From the NCBI RefSeq assembly GCF_015355755.1, contig NZ_JACVEE010000001.1, positions 806,001 through 870,000 on the forward strand: a stretch of 64,000 nucleotides of DNA. Direction: 5' to 3'. This document shows positions 29,535 through 43,965 of the stretch, one piece after another; positions within the stretch are counted from its first letter, which is position 1; each line of letters begins with the position of its first letter. Below the pieces are notes generated by a model. The model was not told where the DNA came from, did no database searches, and worked only from the letters and a program-made list of their open reading frames with translations. Made by a program: the position numbers and the translations under genes. The stretch is from Nocardia sp. XZ_19_385 (GTDB lineage: Bacteria > Actinomycetota > Actinomycetes > Mycobacteriales > Mycobacteriaceae).

Positions 29535-31889
29535 TCAGCCGATGTCGATCGGATCGATCTGCACGCGCAACGGGGCGTCGGAGCGATGGGTGCTGCGGAT
29601 CGCCTGGGCGGTGGTGAGGGCCTTCGCGAGCGCGGCTCCGGAGCGGCGGTGGACACGCAGCAGCATGCGCTCGACTTCGGCGGGATCGTCGCCGCTCGAG
29701 AACGGTTTGCGTGCGCCGGGCGGGAGCGGGACCGGGCCCAGCACTTCGACATCGTCGGGAAGCTGTGCGGTGGAGAGCAATTCGGCGATGGACTCGGTGG
29801 TGCCGTCGACGGCGGCGAGGCGGACGGCGGGCGGGAACCCCACCTCGGTGCGGCCCTCGACCTCGATGCGGGCGTGGCCGAGCGGATCCCAGCGGATCAA
29901 AGCCTGCACGGTCGGGACGGACGGTTCGGCCATCACGATGACCTGGCCGCGCGAGCGCACGAGGGCGGCGGCCGACATCCAGCGGCGCAGGGTGTCCTCG
30001 GCGGCGCGCAGATCCGCGCGGCCGAGCAGCGCCCAGCCGTCGAGCAGCAACGCCACGGCATAACCGCCGCGAATCAGGGGTTCGGCGCCGACAGTGGCGA
30101 CCACGACCTGGGGGCCGGGCTCGAGAGTGTCGAGAATGGCGCCGCCGCCGGACCCACGGATCGGCACACCGGGGAACGCACGACCGAGTTCTTCGGCGGT
30201 CCGGACAGCGCCGATGACCACCGCGCGCAACGCCCGTGAAGCGCAGGCCGGGCAGCGGTACGCGGCCTCTACGATGCCGCACCAGCGACAGCTCGGGCTG
30301 TGCGCCTCATCCGCCCGCGGGCCCTGCGGTAAGGCCAAGGGCCCGTTGCAATGTCGGCAACGGGCTGGAGTGCGGCATTTCGCACACGACAAGGCGGGGA
30401 CGTAGCCGCGCCGAGGCACTTGCACGAGGACAGCCGCACCTTCTTTCAACGCGGCACGAGCCGCGGCGAAAGCGATGCCCGGGATGCGGATCGCGTTGGC
30501 GATCGGGTCGCGCTCCAGCGCCCAATCGCTGTCACCGGGCGCACTGATCCGCGGTGTCGCCTGGCGCAGCACATCGCGATCGGCAACCAAGTCATGCGCC
30601 CAGCCGGAGTCCACCACCGCTTGGATCTCCGCGGTCCGCGCGAAACCAGCGGCCACGAACGCCGCCCCGCTCTCGTGCGCCCGCAACATCGCCACCTCAC
30701 GCGCATGCGGATAGGGCGAGCGCTGTTCGGCGTAGGTGTCATCGCCGTCATCCCAAATGGCGATCAGCCCAAGGTCTTTCGCAGGAGCGAACACAGCAGC
30801 CCGGGTCCCCACCACAATGCGCGCACTCCCCCGCAGCACCGACAACCATCGCCGATACCGCGCCGAGGGCCCCAGCCCAGCCGACAACCCGACCGCCGAA
30901 TCCCCCACCAACCGAACACATTCCGTCAGCAGCCGATCCAAATCCCGCTGATCCGGCACCAGCAACACCGCACTGCGCCCACTCCCCACCACCGTCGCCG
31001 CCAGCTCCGCCAACCGCGCCGCCCAGTCCTCCCCCGGCAACGCCTGCCACGCCGCCCGAACCCCCTTGCCCTGGGCTAGCGCCGAAACAAACGCTTCCCC
31101 ATGCACATACCGCCCCCAAGGTCCGAGATCTATTGGCGCTACCGATATCGCGGCCGAATCGCCCTGCACAGCAACAGTGCCCGACTCACCCGCGATGCCG
31201 TCGGACTGCCCGGCCGCCACATCCGCAGCACGCCCAGCCTCAACCTCCGTCGCTCCCGACAACCCAGACTCCGCCAACTCGGCATGCTTTTGGCCGGGGG
31301 CCAGGGCATCAGCGCCGGATGCGGCGCTCGGCTCAGGGATCCCCACCTGCACCCCGGCCGAAAGCGCGTCGGCACTACGGGATTCGGCTCCGACCGTTCG
31401 TGATGCCGTAGCCTCAGTCTCCATCGACTCGGCGACATTTTCGTCGTCGAGATCCACTGGTACCGGTTCCGCTCGGGCCGCTGCGGCCTTCTTGCTGACC
31501 TTTGGTTTCTTGCCAGTTTCCGCGCCCGCGTGCCGGGGTGGGATGGCCAGGCGTAGGACATCCGCGCGGGTGCCCGCGTAACGGGCGGCTACCGCGATCG
31601 CGAGTTGCAGGATTTCCGGGGTGAGGACGCGTTCGGGTGAGACGACGCGTTCGAGTTTGACGAGCTTGCCTGTGTGCTCGGATTTTTCGAGGCGTTCGAG
31701 CAGGTAACCGTCGACCAGGCGGCCCGCGAAACGCAGGCGTACCCGTACGCCCGGCTGGGCGATCTCGTCGAACTCCGGGGGTACCAGGTAGTCGAAGTCG
31801 CGGTCGAGGTGGGCAGGCGACAACAGCGGGAGCACCCGAGCGATCGGGTGTCCCGCTGTTGTCGATGTCGTTTCCGCGATGTCGTCCAC
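29535..31889 (-). CDS. priA: PriA-like primosomal protein, helicase motifs degenerate
   Basis: Replication-restart protein homologue of 784 residues. The N-terminal 3'-DNA-binding domain (ARVLPLLSPAHLDRDFDYLVP) and the zinc-binding cysteines (CAKCRTPARCRHC; CRWCGIVEAAYRCPAC) are present. The helicase core is altered: no GxTGSGKT Walker A is visible, with LAATVVGSGRSAVLLVPDQ in its place, and the DEEH box is IAIWDDGDDTY. The same loss is known in mycobacterial PriA, which is thought not to unwind DNA. Residues ~130-265 are an Ala/Glu/Ser-rich low-complexity insert. It follows metK by 12 bases. Confidence 0.92.
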   Translation of the reverse strand: MDDIAETTSTTAGHPIARVLPLLSPAHLDRDFDYLVPPEFDEIAQPGVRVRLRFAGRLVDGYLLERLEKSEHTGKLVKLERVVSPERVLTPEILQLAIAVAARYAGTRADVLRLAIPPRHAGAETGKKPKVSKKAAAARAEPVPVDLDDENVAESMETEATASRTVGAESRSADALSAGVQVGIPEPSAASGADALAPGQKHAELAESGLSGATEVEAGRAADVAAGQSDGIAGESGTVAVQGDSAAISVAPIDLGPWGRYVHGEAFVSALAQGKGVRAAWQALPGEDWAARLAELAATVVGSGRSAVLLVPDQRDLDRLLTECVRLVGDSAVGLSAGLGPSARYRRWLSVLRGSARIVVGTRAAVFAPAKDLGLIAIWDDGDDTYAEQRSPYPHAREVAMLRAHESGAAFVAAGFARTAEIQAVVDSGWAHDLVADRDVLRQATPRISAPGDSDWALERDPIANAIRIPGIAFAAARAALKEGAAVLVQVPRRGYVPALSCAKCRTPARCRHCNGPLALPQGPRADEAHSPSCRWCGIVEAAYRCPACASRALRAVVIGAVRTAEELGRAFPGVPIRGSGGGAILDTLEPGPQVVVATVGAEPLIRGGYAVALLLDGWALLGRADLRAAEDTLRRWMSAAALVRSRGQVIVMAEPSVPTVQALIRWDPLGHARIEVEGRTEVGFPPAVRLAAVDGTTESIAELLSTAQLPDDVEVLGPVPLPPGARKPFSSGDDPAEVERMLLRVHRRSGAALAKALTTAQAIRSTHRSDAPLRVQIDPIDIG

Positions 31890-31901
31890 GCGGTCCGGAG
31901 T

Positions 31902-33116
<1,215 letters not shown>

Positions 33117-33268
33117 AGTTGTTCCCTCTCCCTCAACGGGTCGTATTGGGTCGCGGTGATTCTGCGGTGTTCGCACGCCGCAACCCTTCTCAGACTATTC
33201 CAAACCATCGACACGGCGATCCAGGTCGGATCGCTGTCAGGAGACTATTCGGCGAACCGTCATCTCCG

Positions 33269-33286
33269 GCGCAGCTTTTGCTGCGC
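33269..33286 (-). terminator. Short hairpin after coaBC
   Basis: GCGCAGC-TTTT-GCTGCGC, a perfect 7-bp stem about 100 bases beyond the coaBC stop, in the 271-bp gap before metK. No U-tract is present, so it is a weak terminator candidate. Confidence 0.35.
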
Positions 33287-33387
33287 TCGTATCGATCGCG
33301 CCGGGCTCGGCCACAGATCGTTAATTACTCAGCGGGTCAACGACATTCGTAACATCGATTGCGCTGGTATCGCGACATCATCCGGGA

Positions 33388-34614
33388 CTACTTCCGCAGC
33401 AGTGGGCCGAGGGCATCAAGCACTCGACTCGCCAGCAGCGCTTTGGATCCATGGTCGAGAGCCTGTTCGGTGCCGTCGGCCCCGAGTAGCCAGCCGTCGT
33501 TGGTATCCACCTCGAACGCCTTACCCTCGCCGACGGCGTTGACCACGAGCAGGTCGCAGCCCTTACGCGCCAGCTTGGCGCGCGCATGGGTGAGCACGTC
33601 GCCGTGCTCGTCACCGGTTTCGGCCGCGAATCCGACGATCGCGGTATCGGTCAGTTGACCGTCGCGGCGCGACTGCACCAGACCGGCGAGGATGTCCTCG
33701 GTCTTGGTCAGCGCGATGACGTCGGGTTCGCCGGCGCCCTTCTTGATTTTGGCCGCGGCCACCGAGGTGGGCCGGAAATCGGCCACCGCCGCCGCCATGA
33801 TCACCGCGTCCGCGCCGATCGCGTGCTTGTCCACGGCGGTCTTGAGCTGTTCGGCGGTGGTCACGTGCACCAGTTCGACGGCCGCGGGGGCGGCCATCTC
33901 GATCGTGTTGCCCGCGATCAGCGTCACTTGCGCACCGCGCTGGGCGGCGACGCGAGCGAGCGCGTAACCCTGCTTGCCGGAGCTGCGGTTGCCGAGGAAG
34001 CGCACCGGATCCAGCGGTTCCCGGGTGCCGCCCGCGGTGATCACCACGCGCCGGCCTTCGAGATCACGCGGGATGGCGTCGGCGCGTTCCTGCAGCAGCG
34101 AAGCCAGCGCGAAGATCTCCTCGGGCTCGGGTAGCCGCCCGGCGCCGGTGTCGGCGCCGGTGAGCCGCCCGTGCGCGGGCTCCATCACGATCGCGCCGTG
34201 CCGGCGCAGCGTCTCGACATTCTCCTGCGTCGCGGGGTGCTCCCACATCTCGGTGTGCATCGCGGGCGCGAACAGGACCGGGCAGCGAGCCGTCAGCAGC
34301 GTGGCGGTGAGCAGGTCGTCGGCGCGGCCCTGCGCGGCACGAGCCATCAGGTCGGCGGTGGCGGGGGCGATGACCACGAGATCCGCCTCCTGGCCCAGCC
34401 GCACGTGCGGAACCTCGGGCACATCGGAGAACACGTCGGTGTGCACCGGGTTCCCGGACAGCGCCTCGAAAGTCGCCTTGCCGACGAATTCCAGCGCCGA
34501 GGCGGTGGGGATGACCCGCACCTGGTGGCCGGTCTCGGTAAACCGCCGGACCAGCGCGCACGCCTTGTACGCGGCGATCCCGCCGCCGACTCCGACGACG
34601 ATGCGTGTGGTCAC
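33388..34614 (-). CDS. coaBC: Bifunctional phosphopantothenoylcysteine decarboxylase / synthetase
   Basis: Two consecutive coenzyme A steps. The N-terminal flavin-dependent CoaC decarboxylase (VVGVGGGIAAYKACALVRRF; ADLVVIAPATADLMARAAQGRADDLL; APAMHTEMWEHPATQENV) is joined to the C-terminal CoaB ligase (VVITAGGTREPLDPVRFLGNRSSGKQG; AAAVADFRP; AAAKIKKG). It is 408 residues from GTG 34614, with GGAGG nine bases upstream. It follows rpoZ in the conserved mihF-gmk-rpoZ-coaBC string. Confidence 0.96.
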   Translation of the reverse strand: MTTRIVVGVGGGIAAYKACALVRRFTETGHQVRVIPTASALEFVGKATFEALSGNPVHTDVFSDVPEVPHVRLGQEADLVVIAPATADLMARAAQGRADDLLTATLLTARCPVLFAPAMHTEMWEHPATQENVETLRRHGAIVMEPAHGRLTGADTGAGRLPEPEEIFALASLLQERADAIPRDLEGRRVVITAGGTREPLDPVRFLGNRSSGKQGYALARVAAQRGAQVTLIAGNTIEMAAPAAVELVHVTTAEQLKTAVDKHAIGADAVIMAAAVADFRPTSVAAAKIKKGAGEPDVIALTKTEDILAGLVQSRRDGQLTDTAIVGFAAETGDEHGDVLTHARAKLARKGCDLLVVNAVGEGKAFEVDTNDGWLLGADGTEQALDHGSKALLASRVLDALGPLLRK

Positions 34615-34662
34615 TGCCCCTCCGGCTGCCTGCTGCTCAACGGACACGATCTGTGCTGAAGA

Positions 34663-34938
34663 CTATTCGCCTTCGGAGTGCTCGAGCAGATCGGAGTGGA
34701 TTTCGCGCATGGCGACCGAGAGCGGCTTCTCCTGCAGACCCGGCTCGACCAGCGGGCCGACGTACTCCAGGATGCCGTCGCCGAGCTGGTTGTAGTAGTC
34801 GTTGATCTGACGCGCGCGCTTGGCCGCGTAGATGACCAGGGCGTACTTGGACGACGTGCGCTCGAGCAGCTCGTCGATCGGCGGGTTGGTCAGGCCGATC
34901 GGAGTGTCGTACGCGGGCACAACTTTGGTGTCGCTCAC
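34663..34938 (-). CDS. rpoZ: DNA-directed RNA polymerase omega subunit
   Basis: Small RNA polymerase subunit that helps assemble beta-prime. It is 91 residues from GTG 34938 with GGAG eight bases upstream. Motifs: [43 protein letters not shown] and the terminal [20 protein letters not shown] longer frame upstream of GTG adds 24 non-conserved residues. It lies 106 bases after gmk. Confidence 0.95.
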   Translation of the reverse strand: MSDTKVVPAYDTPIGLTNPPIDELLERTSSKYALVIYAAKRARQINDYYNQLGDGILEYVGPLVEPGLQEKPLSVAMREIHSDLLEHSEGE

Positions 34939-35044
34939 TAGGGAGGCTCCTGGGAGGTAGTCGATGGAAATCGGCGGGTCTTCGAGCTGGCCTTTTCGAG
35001 CGACCTGCAAGCAGTCGCAAGCGGATCACACGAGAGTGTGGGGC

Positions 35045-35626
35045 CTACCTCGAATTTGTGCTAACGAACAAGGATACCAACTGCTCGCAGGCGCTGGTCA
35101 CCTCGTCGTTCACGATGACTATGTCGAACTCGTCACAGGCCGCCATTTCGGTCCGCGCCGTGGTCAGCCTGCGTTCGATGACTTCCGGTGTCTCGGTGCC
35201 GCGCGACACCAGCCGGGAGACCAACTCATCCCAGCTCGGCGGGGCCAAGAACACCAATGTCGCTTCGGGGATCGCGGCGCGCACCGACCGCGCGCCCTCG
35301 AGGTCTACCTCGACGAGCACGGGCAGTCCCGCTGTCATGGCCTCCCGAACCGGGGCCGCCGGGGTGCCCGAGCGCTGCAACCCGCCATGGATGTCTGCCC
35401 ATTCGAGGAGTTCGCCCGCCTCGATCATGGCGTCGAACTCGTCTCGGGACACGAACCGGTAGTCGCGTCCGTCGACCTCCCCGGGCCGGGGGGCCCGGGT
35501 AGTCGCGGACACACTGAAGACCAGTTGCGGCAGACGTTCCCGCACGCACCGCACGACCGTGGACTTACCCACGGCCGAGGGGCCGACCAGTACAACCAGT
35601 CGACCCTTCCGCGTGTGTTCGATCAC
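35045..35626 (-). CDS. gmk: Guanylate kinase
   Basis: Phosphorylates GMP to GDP. It is 193 residues from GTG 35626. The P-loop [10 protein letters not shown] is at ~15-24, the GMP-binding segment [20 protein letters not shown] follows, and the lid region is normal. Eight bases after the mihF stop, so co-transcribed. Confidence 0.97.
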   Translation of the reverse strand: MIEHTRKGRLVVLVGPSAVGKSTVVRCVRERLPQLVFSVSATTRAPRPGEVDGRDYRFVSRDEFDAMIEAGELLEWADIHGGLQRSGTPAAPVREAMTAGLPVLVEVDLEGARSVRAAIPEATLVFLAPPSWDELVSRLVSRGTETPEVIERRLTTARTEMAACDEFDIVIVNDEVTSACEQLVSLFVSTNSR

Positions 35627-35634
35627 CCTCGTAA

Positions 35635-35958
35635 TCAGGAGGCGTCGAAGTCGAATCGCGTCAGCAGCGCCTTGCGCTGCCGGTCGCCCAGGCCGCGTAG
35701 ACGCCGCGTGGGGGCGATCTCCAACTCGCTCATGATCTCGGCAGCCTTGACCTTGCCAACCTTCGGCAGGGCCTCGAGCAGAGCCGACACCTTCATCTTG
35801 CCGAGAATCTCATCGGTCTCGGCATCCTTGAGGACGCTCTTCAGGTCGGTGCCACCGCGCTTCAAGCGCTCCTTGAGCTCCGCCCGAGCGCGGCGAGCGG
35901 CAGCCGCCTTCTCCAAAGCAGCGGCGCGCTGCTCGTCAGTCAGCTGGGGAAGGGCCAC
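35635..35958 (-). CDS. mihF: Integration host factor MihF (actinobacterial type)
   Basis: Essential nucleoid-associated DNA-binding protein of actinobacteria, originally found as the mycobacteriophage L5 integration host factor. The 107 residues match the family: N-terminal helix [34 protein letters not shown], then the S13-like helix-hairpin [39 protein letters not shown] at 35958 follows GGAGGAACC. First gene of the mihF-gmk-rpoZ-coaBC string. Confidence 0.96.
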   Translation of the reverse strand: MALPQLTDEQRAAALEKAAAARRARAELKERLKRGGTDLKSVLKDAETDEILGKMKVSALLEALPKVGKVKAAEIMSELEIAPTRRLRGLGDRQRKALLTRFDFDAS

Positions 35959-36324
35959 GGTTCCTCCGTCTCATCGTTTATTGCATCAACCCTGCCAGTA
36001 ACCCCGGCAGTCTCAGCGACCGTACCCACGTCGGTCCGCGATTGCGAACCCACCCCCCAGGTCAGCGCATGATTCGCCGATGTCGTAAGGGTGCGCGCGC
36101 GTGGATGCGAAGGACGCCCCGGTCACGCTGGCGATCTTGCTGGGACGAACCCGAAATGTGTTGGTACCAGCGGGTTTTCGATACCGAACTGGGTTAGCGG
36201 GATAGTTGCGACAACGGGTTTCGGCCGCGTAGCAAACAGTCACGCGCGCGACCAGGAAGTTTCTCGAATTTTTCCGCGTGTCGCCGCTTTCACCCGCGTG
36301 TCGGATCGAACACATGTCCATGGG
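35959..36324. other. 366-bp intergenic region upstream of mihF
   Basis: Non-coding space between the divergent mihF and a small plus-strand gene. The mihF-proximal 60 bases are AT-richer (TTGATGCAATAAAC on the minus strand) and probably contain its promoter. The remainder shows no repeat, RNA gene or credible ORF. Confidence 0.5.
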
Positions 36325-36606
36325 ATGCGCTGTGACGCGCCCGCTACGGCAGACGCCGCACCGGGCCCTGACGGCTGCGAGGGCGTGATGAACGCGGGCT
36401 TTGCCTACAACGGCGTCTGCAAGGGCGGCGAGGGCATGTACCGCCTCGAGGTCGACTGCTTCGGCTACAGCCTCAACCCGCTCGCCCTCGGGCCCTACAC
36501 GGTCCGGCAGGACCTGCCGGTCGGCCAGGCCGGCACCGTCGGCTGTTTCGGCCCGAACTGGTCCAGCGCGGGATGGGGCTCCGGCGGGCGCATCTTCCGG
36601 CTCTAG
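36325..36606 (+). CDS. Small cysteine-containing protein, possibly N-terminally degraded secreted protein
   Basis: About 93 residues from ATG 36325. From APGPDGCEGVMNAGFAYNGVC onward it looks like the mature part of a small secreted actinobacterial protein: four cysteines, Gly/Tyr-rich, C-terminus SSAGWGSGGRIFRL. No signal peptide is encoded upstream in this or neighbouring frames. Either the export signal was lost or the true start is unrecognised. Function unknown. A very strong hairpin follows the stop, which supports transcription in this direction. Confidence 0.5.
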   Translation: MRCDAPATADAAPGPDGCEGVMNAGFAYNGVCKGGEGMYRLEVDCFGYSLNPLALGPYTVRQDLPVGQAGTVGCFGPNWSSAGWGSGGRIFRL

Positions 36607-36614
36607 GCCCAATA

Positions 36615-36656
36615 CCTCTGACGGCGCCCAGCATGCGTTCTGGGCGCCGTCAGAGG
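36615..36656. terminator. Strong bidirectional hairpin terminator
   Basis: A perfect 17-bp stem (CCTCTGACGGCGCCCAG, 36615-36631, with 36640-36656) and an eight-base loop, between the stop of the plus-strand gene (36606) and the pyrF stop (36679, minus strand). The placement between convergent genes implies it ends transcription from both sides. Confidence 0.88.
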
Positions 36657-36678
36657 CATTTGCAGGGTGTTTCGGCGG

Positions 36679-37503
36679 TTATGCGCGCAGGAACGCGAAG
36701 TCCTCCTGCAGGGCGCTCACCTTGGCGCGCAGCGACGCGACGGTGGGGCCGTCGCGCAGGACCTCACGGGAGACGTTCGGCACCACCAGGGGCAGCACCG
36801 ATTCGGGAACCAGCGCGCGAATGGACTCCGCGCCGCCGCCCTGCGCGCCCACGCCGGGCATGAGAATCGGACCGTTCAGCGCGGACAAGTCGGGTGCCTC
36901 GGTCAGCGTCGCGCCGACAACGACTCCGACAGAACCGAATTCCTGCCCCGCGTTGCGCTGGGCGCACTCGTCGACGATGGTCTGGGCGATGCTGCGCCCG
37001 TCCGCGCCGAGCGCGCCTTGCACTTGCGCCCCTTCGGGATTGGAGGTCGCGGCCAGCACGAACAGGCCGCGGCCGTTGCGCTCGGCGAGGTCCAATGCCG
37101 GTGCGAGCGAACCGAATCCGAGGTAGGGCGAGACGGTCAGCGAGTCCACGGCGAGTGGGCTCTCGCCGAGCCAGGCGCGAGCGTAGGCCTCCATGGTGGA
37201 GCCGATGTCGCCGCGTTTGGCGTCGGCGAGCACCAGGACGCCCGCGTCGCGCAGGTCCGCGATGGCGTGCTCGAGGACCGCGAGTCCGCCGGAACCGTAG
37301 GCCTCGAAGAAGGCGACCTGGGGTTTGACCAGCGCGACGGTGCCGATGAAAGCGTCCACGCAGAGTTCGGTGAACTTCGCGAGGCCCGCCACGTCATCGG
37401 TCAGGCCCCAGGACGCGAGCAGTGGCGGATGCGGGTCGATGCCGACGCACAGCGGACCGAACTGCCGCATCGCGTGCTGCAAACGCGTGCCGAACGATGT
37501 CAC
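36679..37503 (-). CDS. pyrF: Orotidine 5'-phosphate decarboxylase
   Basis: Last step of UMP synthesis. It is 274 residues, the longer mycobacterial-type (subfamily 2) enzyme. The catalytic motif [13 protein letters not shown] is intact, with [17 protein letters not shown] at the N-terminus and [11 protein letters not shown] late. GTG 37503 has GGAGG at proper spacing. It is separated from carB by 212 bases occupied by the dispersed hairpin element. Confidence 0.97.
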   Translation of the reverse strand: MTSFGTRLQHAMRQFGPLCVGIDPHPPLLASWGLTDDVAGLAKFTELCVDAFIGTVALVKPQVAFFEAYGSGGLAVLEHAIADLRDAGVLVLADAKRGDIGSTMEAYARAWLGESPLAVDSLTVSPYLGFGSLAPALDLAERNGRGLFVLAATSNPEGAQVQGALGADGRSIAQTIVDECAQRNAGQEFGSVGVVVGATLTEAPDLSALNGPILMPGVGAQGGGAESIRALVPESVLPLVVPNVSREVLRDGPTVASLRAKVSALQEDFAFLRA

Positions 37504-37560
37504 TGAGAACCTCCTGTAATCACCTGCAATGCCCGAGCTTTCACGAGCCTTCCGTACAAA

Positions 37561-37712
37561 ACCCGGCCCCGCACGGAGGGAGTCTTACGACCGACCGTTC
37601 GCGGCCCGTCTCGCTTTCGAGCGGCCGAAGCGCATGCGCCGCAGGCGCGAGTCTCGGCCGCTCGAAAGCGAGACATCAGGGGGCCGCGAACACGCGGTGC
37701 CGCAGGCGCCGC
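37561..37712 (-). repeat. Dispersed ~150-bp hairpin element, copy B
   Basis: Reverse-complement counterpart of 11286-11432, filling the carB-pyrF gap up to three bases from the carB stop. The central hairpin stem reads GTCTCGCTTTCGAGCGGCCGA here, with the opposite arm changed to match, so pairing is kept despite sequence differences from copy A. AGTCTTACGACCGACCGTTCG and the flanking GCGGCC blocks are shared. It is non-coding; the open frame through it is likely spurious. Confidence 0.85.
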
Positions 37713-37715
37713 CAA

Positions 37716-41050
<3,335 letters not shown>

Positions 41051-41051
<1 letters not shown>

Positions 41052-42169
41052 CAGGCTCCTTCCATGAGACCGGCGAAACGGTCGAAGAGATAAGCGGCGT
41101 CGTGGGGGCCGGCGGCGGCCTCCGGGTGGTACTGCACCGAGAACGCGCGGCCGTCGACCAGCTGCACGCCCTCGACGGTGCCGTCGTTGGCGCAGATGTG
41201 GCTGACCTGGGCCTTGCCGAACGGGGTGTCGAAGACCTCGCCCCGCTCGCCCTCCAGCGCGAAACCGTGGTTCTGCGCGGTGATGGAGATGCGGCCGGTG
41301 CTGTGCTCGACGACCGGGATGTTGATGCCGCGGTGGCCGAACTTCATCTTGTAGGTGTTGCGGCCCAGTGCCCGGCCCAGGATCTGGTTGCCGAAGCAGA
41401 TACCGAACAGCGGCAGGCCCTCGGAGAGGATGCCCTGGGTCAGCGCGACCGCGCCGTCCTGGGTGGCCGGGTCGCCCGGGCCGTTGGACAGGAAGACGCC
41501 GTCCGGGTTCAGTTCCTTGATCTGGTCCAGGGTGGCGTTGGACGGGACCACGTGCACCCGCATGCCGCGCTCGGCGAACATGCGCGGGGTGTTGGTCTTG
41601 ATGCCCAGGTCGACGGCGACGACGGTGAAGCGGGCGTCACCGACCGGGTCGATGGTGTAGATCTCGTTCGTGCTGACCTCGTCGGCCAGGTCCGCGCCGA
41701 GCATCGAGGGCTGGTTGGTGACGCGCGACAGCAACTGCTCGGCGTCGGCCAGCGCGGGCCCGGAGAAGATGCCCGCCTTCATCGAGCCGCGGGTGCGCAG
41801 GTGGCGGACCAGGGCGCGGGTGTCGACGCCCGCGATGCCGACCACGTTCTGGCGCTGCATCTCCTCGGGCAGTGTCGTGGTGGCGCGCCAGTTGGAGGCG
41901 CGGCGCGCGGGGTCGCGCACGACATAACCGGCGACCCAGATCTTGCTGGACTCGTCGTCCTCGTCGTTCCAGCCGGTGTTGCCGATCTGCGGGGCCGCGG
42001 CCACCACGATCTGGCGGTGGTAGCTGGGGTCGGTCAAGGTCTCCTGGTAGCCGGTCATCGCGGTGCAGAACACCGCCTCGCCCAGGGTTTCACCCAGCGC
42101 GCCGTAGGCCGAGCCGCGGAACACGCGGCCGTCCTCCAGCACGAGAGCGGCTTGTTCTTGTTTCGTCAC
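41051..42169 (-). CDS. carA: Carbamoyl-phosphate synthase small chain
   Basis: Glutamine amidotransferase subunit of carbamoyl-phosphate synthase. It is 372 residues from GTG 42169. The class I glutaminase has its nucleophile cysteine in [14 protein letters not shown] and the His/Glu pair in [15 protein letters not shown]-terminal [15 protein letters not shown] is typical. It overlaps the PH-like gene upstream (GTGA) and carB downstream. Confidence 0.97.
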
Positions 42170-42660
42170 TCGTCGTCTCCCGTCAAAGTCCTGGCCCAGG
42201 CCGGATACACCGTCTTGTCGTCACCTCGGAAACCGGTATCTATCTCGGTTCCGGTCGGCAGTGTCCAGCGAATTACCAGCACACCATCTTCTGTCATTAC
42301 CTTGCCCGCGTGACCGCGCTCGGTCCGCACGGTGCTGATGGACTCCTGCGGAATCCAGAGCACCGTGGCGCCGTCGCGTTCGAGCAGGATTCCCTTTTCG
42401 AACCGGGTCAATTCCGCGGTAGCGCGGAAACCCAAGTCCCCGACCGCGATCCGGTCCTGCCAGCTGGGCGCGAAGGTGCTGCCCAGGTAGAGGCCCGTGG
42501 TCGGTTCCAGCACCTGCGCGCCCAGATCGGCAGGGACCTGCGGCAGTTCACCGATCCGTTCGGCCTGGCGGGCCGCCCGGTTCTGCCAGCCCCGATACAT
42601 CAGCCACAGCGCCAGCGCGCACAGCGCGAAGCAACCGACAGCCCACAGCGTTCTCTCCAT
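42166..42660 (-). CDS. PH-like membrane-anchored protein (Rv1382-like)
   Basis: A 164-residue protein with one N-terminal transmembrane helix ([21 protein letters not shown], residues 4-24), followed by a soluble PH-like beta domain ([64 protein letters not shown]). Its place between pyrC and carA matches Rv1382 in M. tuberculosis. It abuts pyrC and overlaps carA by four bases. Role unknown; a second PH-like protein sits in the rib operon of this window. Confidence 0.87.
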   Translation of the reverse strand: MERTLWAVGCFALCALALWLMYRGWQNRAARQAERIGELPQVPADLGAQVLEPTTGLYLGSTFAPSWQDRIAVGDLGFRATAELTRFEKGILLERDGATVLWIPQESISTVRTERGHAGKVMTEDGVLVIRWTLPTGTEIDTGFRGDDKTVYPAWARTLTGDDE

Positions 42661-43965
42661 TTAGAGCACTGCCTTCCCATCGCGAGCGGTGACCCGGCCG
42701 CGCAGCATCGTCGCCGTCACCTTCGCCGGGAACGTCATCTCCTCGAACGGTGTGTTGTTCGAGATGCTGGCGAGTTCCTGGGCCCGCACGGTCCAGGACG
42801 CGTCCGGGTCGACCAGGGTGAGGTTGGCGGGCTCGCCGACCTCGATCGGGCGGCCGTGCTCGTCCAATCCGACGATCGCGGCGGGCTTCTCGCTCATCAC
42901 CCGGGCGACGCCGCGCCAGTCCAGCAGGCCCGGCTCGACCATGGTCTGCACGATGATCGACAGCGCCGTTTCCAGGCCGAGCATGCCGGGGCGGGCCGCG
43001 GAGAACTCGCAGCACTTGTCCTGTTCGGCGTGCGGGGCGTGGTCGGTGGCGACACAGTCGAGGACACCGTCGGCCAGGGCCTGGCGCAGCGCGGCGACGT
43101 CGGAGGCCTCGCGCAGCGGCGGGTTGACCCGGTTGACCGCGTCGTAGGTTTCCAGGCGCGAGTCGTCCAGCAGCAGGTGGTGCGGGGTGACCTCGGCGGT
43201 GATCGAAATGCCCTGGGCCTTGGCCCATTTCACCAGTTCCACGGTGCCCGCAGTGGAGGCGTGGCAGATGTGCACGCGGGCCTTCGCGTCGCGGGCGAGC
43301 AGGGCGTCGCGGGCCACGATGGCTTCCTCGGCGGCGCGCGGCCAGCCCGCCAGGCCCAGCCTGGCGGCATTCGGGCCCTCGTGTGCCACAGCGCCTTCGG
43401 TGAGGCGGGGCTCCTCCGCGTGCTGGGCGATGAGCACGCCCAGGGAGGTCGCGTACTCCAGGGCGCGGCGCATGATCAGCGGGTCGTAGACGCAGTGGCC
43501 GTCGTCGGAGAACATCCGGACCTGACCCACACCCGCTGCCATGGTGCCCATTTCGGCGAGCTGCTTGCCTTTGAGGCCGACCGTGACCGCGCCGACCGGG
43601 TAGACGTCGACCAGGCCCACTTCCTGGCCGCGACGCCACACATGGTCGGTGACGACGTGGGAGTCGGCGACCGGGTTGGTGTTGGCCATCGCGAAGACCG
43701 CGGTGTAACCGCCGAGAGCGGCTGCGGAGGAACCGGATTCGATGGTTTCGGTGTCCTCGCGGCCGGGTTCGCGCAGATGCGTGTGCAGGTCGACGAAGCC
43801 CGGGAGCAGGATCTGGCCCTGGGCGTCGATCACCTCGTCAGCTGTGAGGTCGGTGCCGATCTCGGCGATCACGCCGTCCCGGATCAGCACGTCGACCGGG
43901 TCGCCCTCGCCATAGGGGCGGGCGCCCTTGATCACCAGTTCCACGGCACCACCTTTCTGTGTCAT
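42661..43965 (-). CDS. pyrC: Dihydroorotase
   Basis: Cyclises carbamoyl aspartate to dihydroorotate. Class I dihydroorotase of 434 residues. Metal-binding motif [16 protein letters not shown] (about 57-72), NTNPVADS, and [14 protein letters not shown] with the catalytic aspartate are intact. It overlaps the pyrB stop in ATGA and abuts the next gene. Confidence 0.97.
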   Translation of the reverse strand: MTQKGGAVELVIKGARPYGEGDPVDVLIRDGVIAEIGTDLTADEVIDAQGQILLPGFVDLHTHLREPGREDTETIESGSSAAALGGYTAVFAMANTNPVADSHVVTDHVWRRGQEVGLVDVYPVGAVTVGLKGKQLAEMGTMAAGVGQVRMFSDDGHCVYDPLIMRRALEYATSLGVLIAQHAEEPRLTEGAVAHEGPNAARLGLAGWPRAAEEAIVARDALLARDAKARVHICHASTAGTVELVKWAKAQGISITAEVTPHHLLLDDSRLETYDAVNRVNPPLREASDVAALRQALADGVLDCVATDHAPHAEQDKCCEFSAARPGMLGLETALSIIVQTMVEPGLLDWRGVARVMSEKPAAIVGLDEHGRPIEVGEPANLTLVDPDASWTVRAQELASISNNTPFEEMTFPAKVTATMLRGRVTARDGKAVL

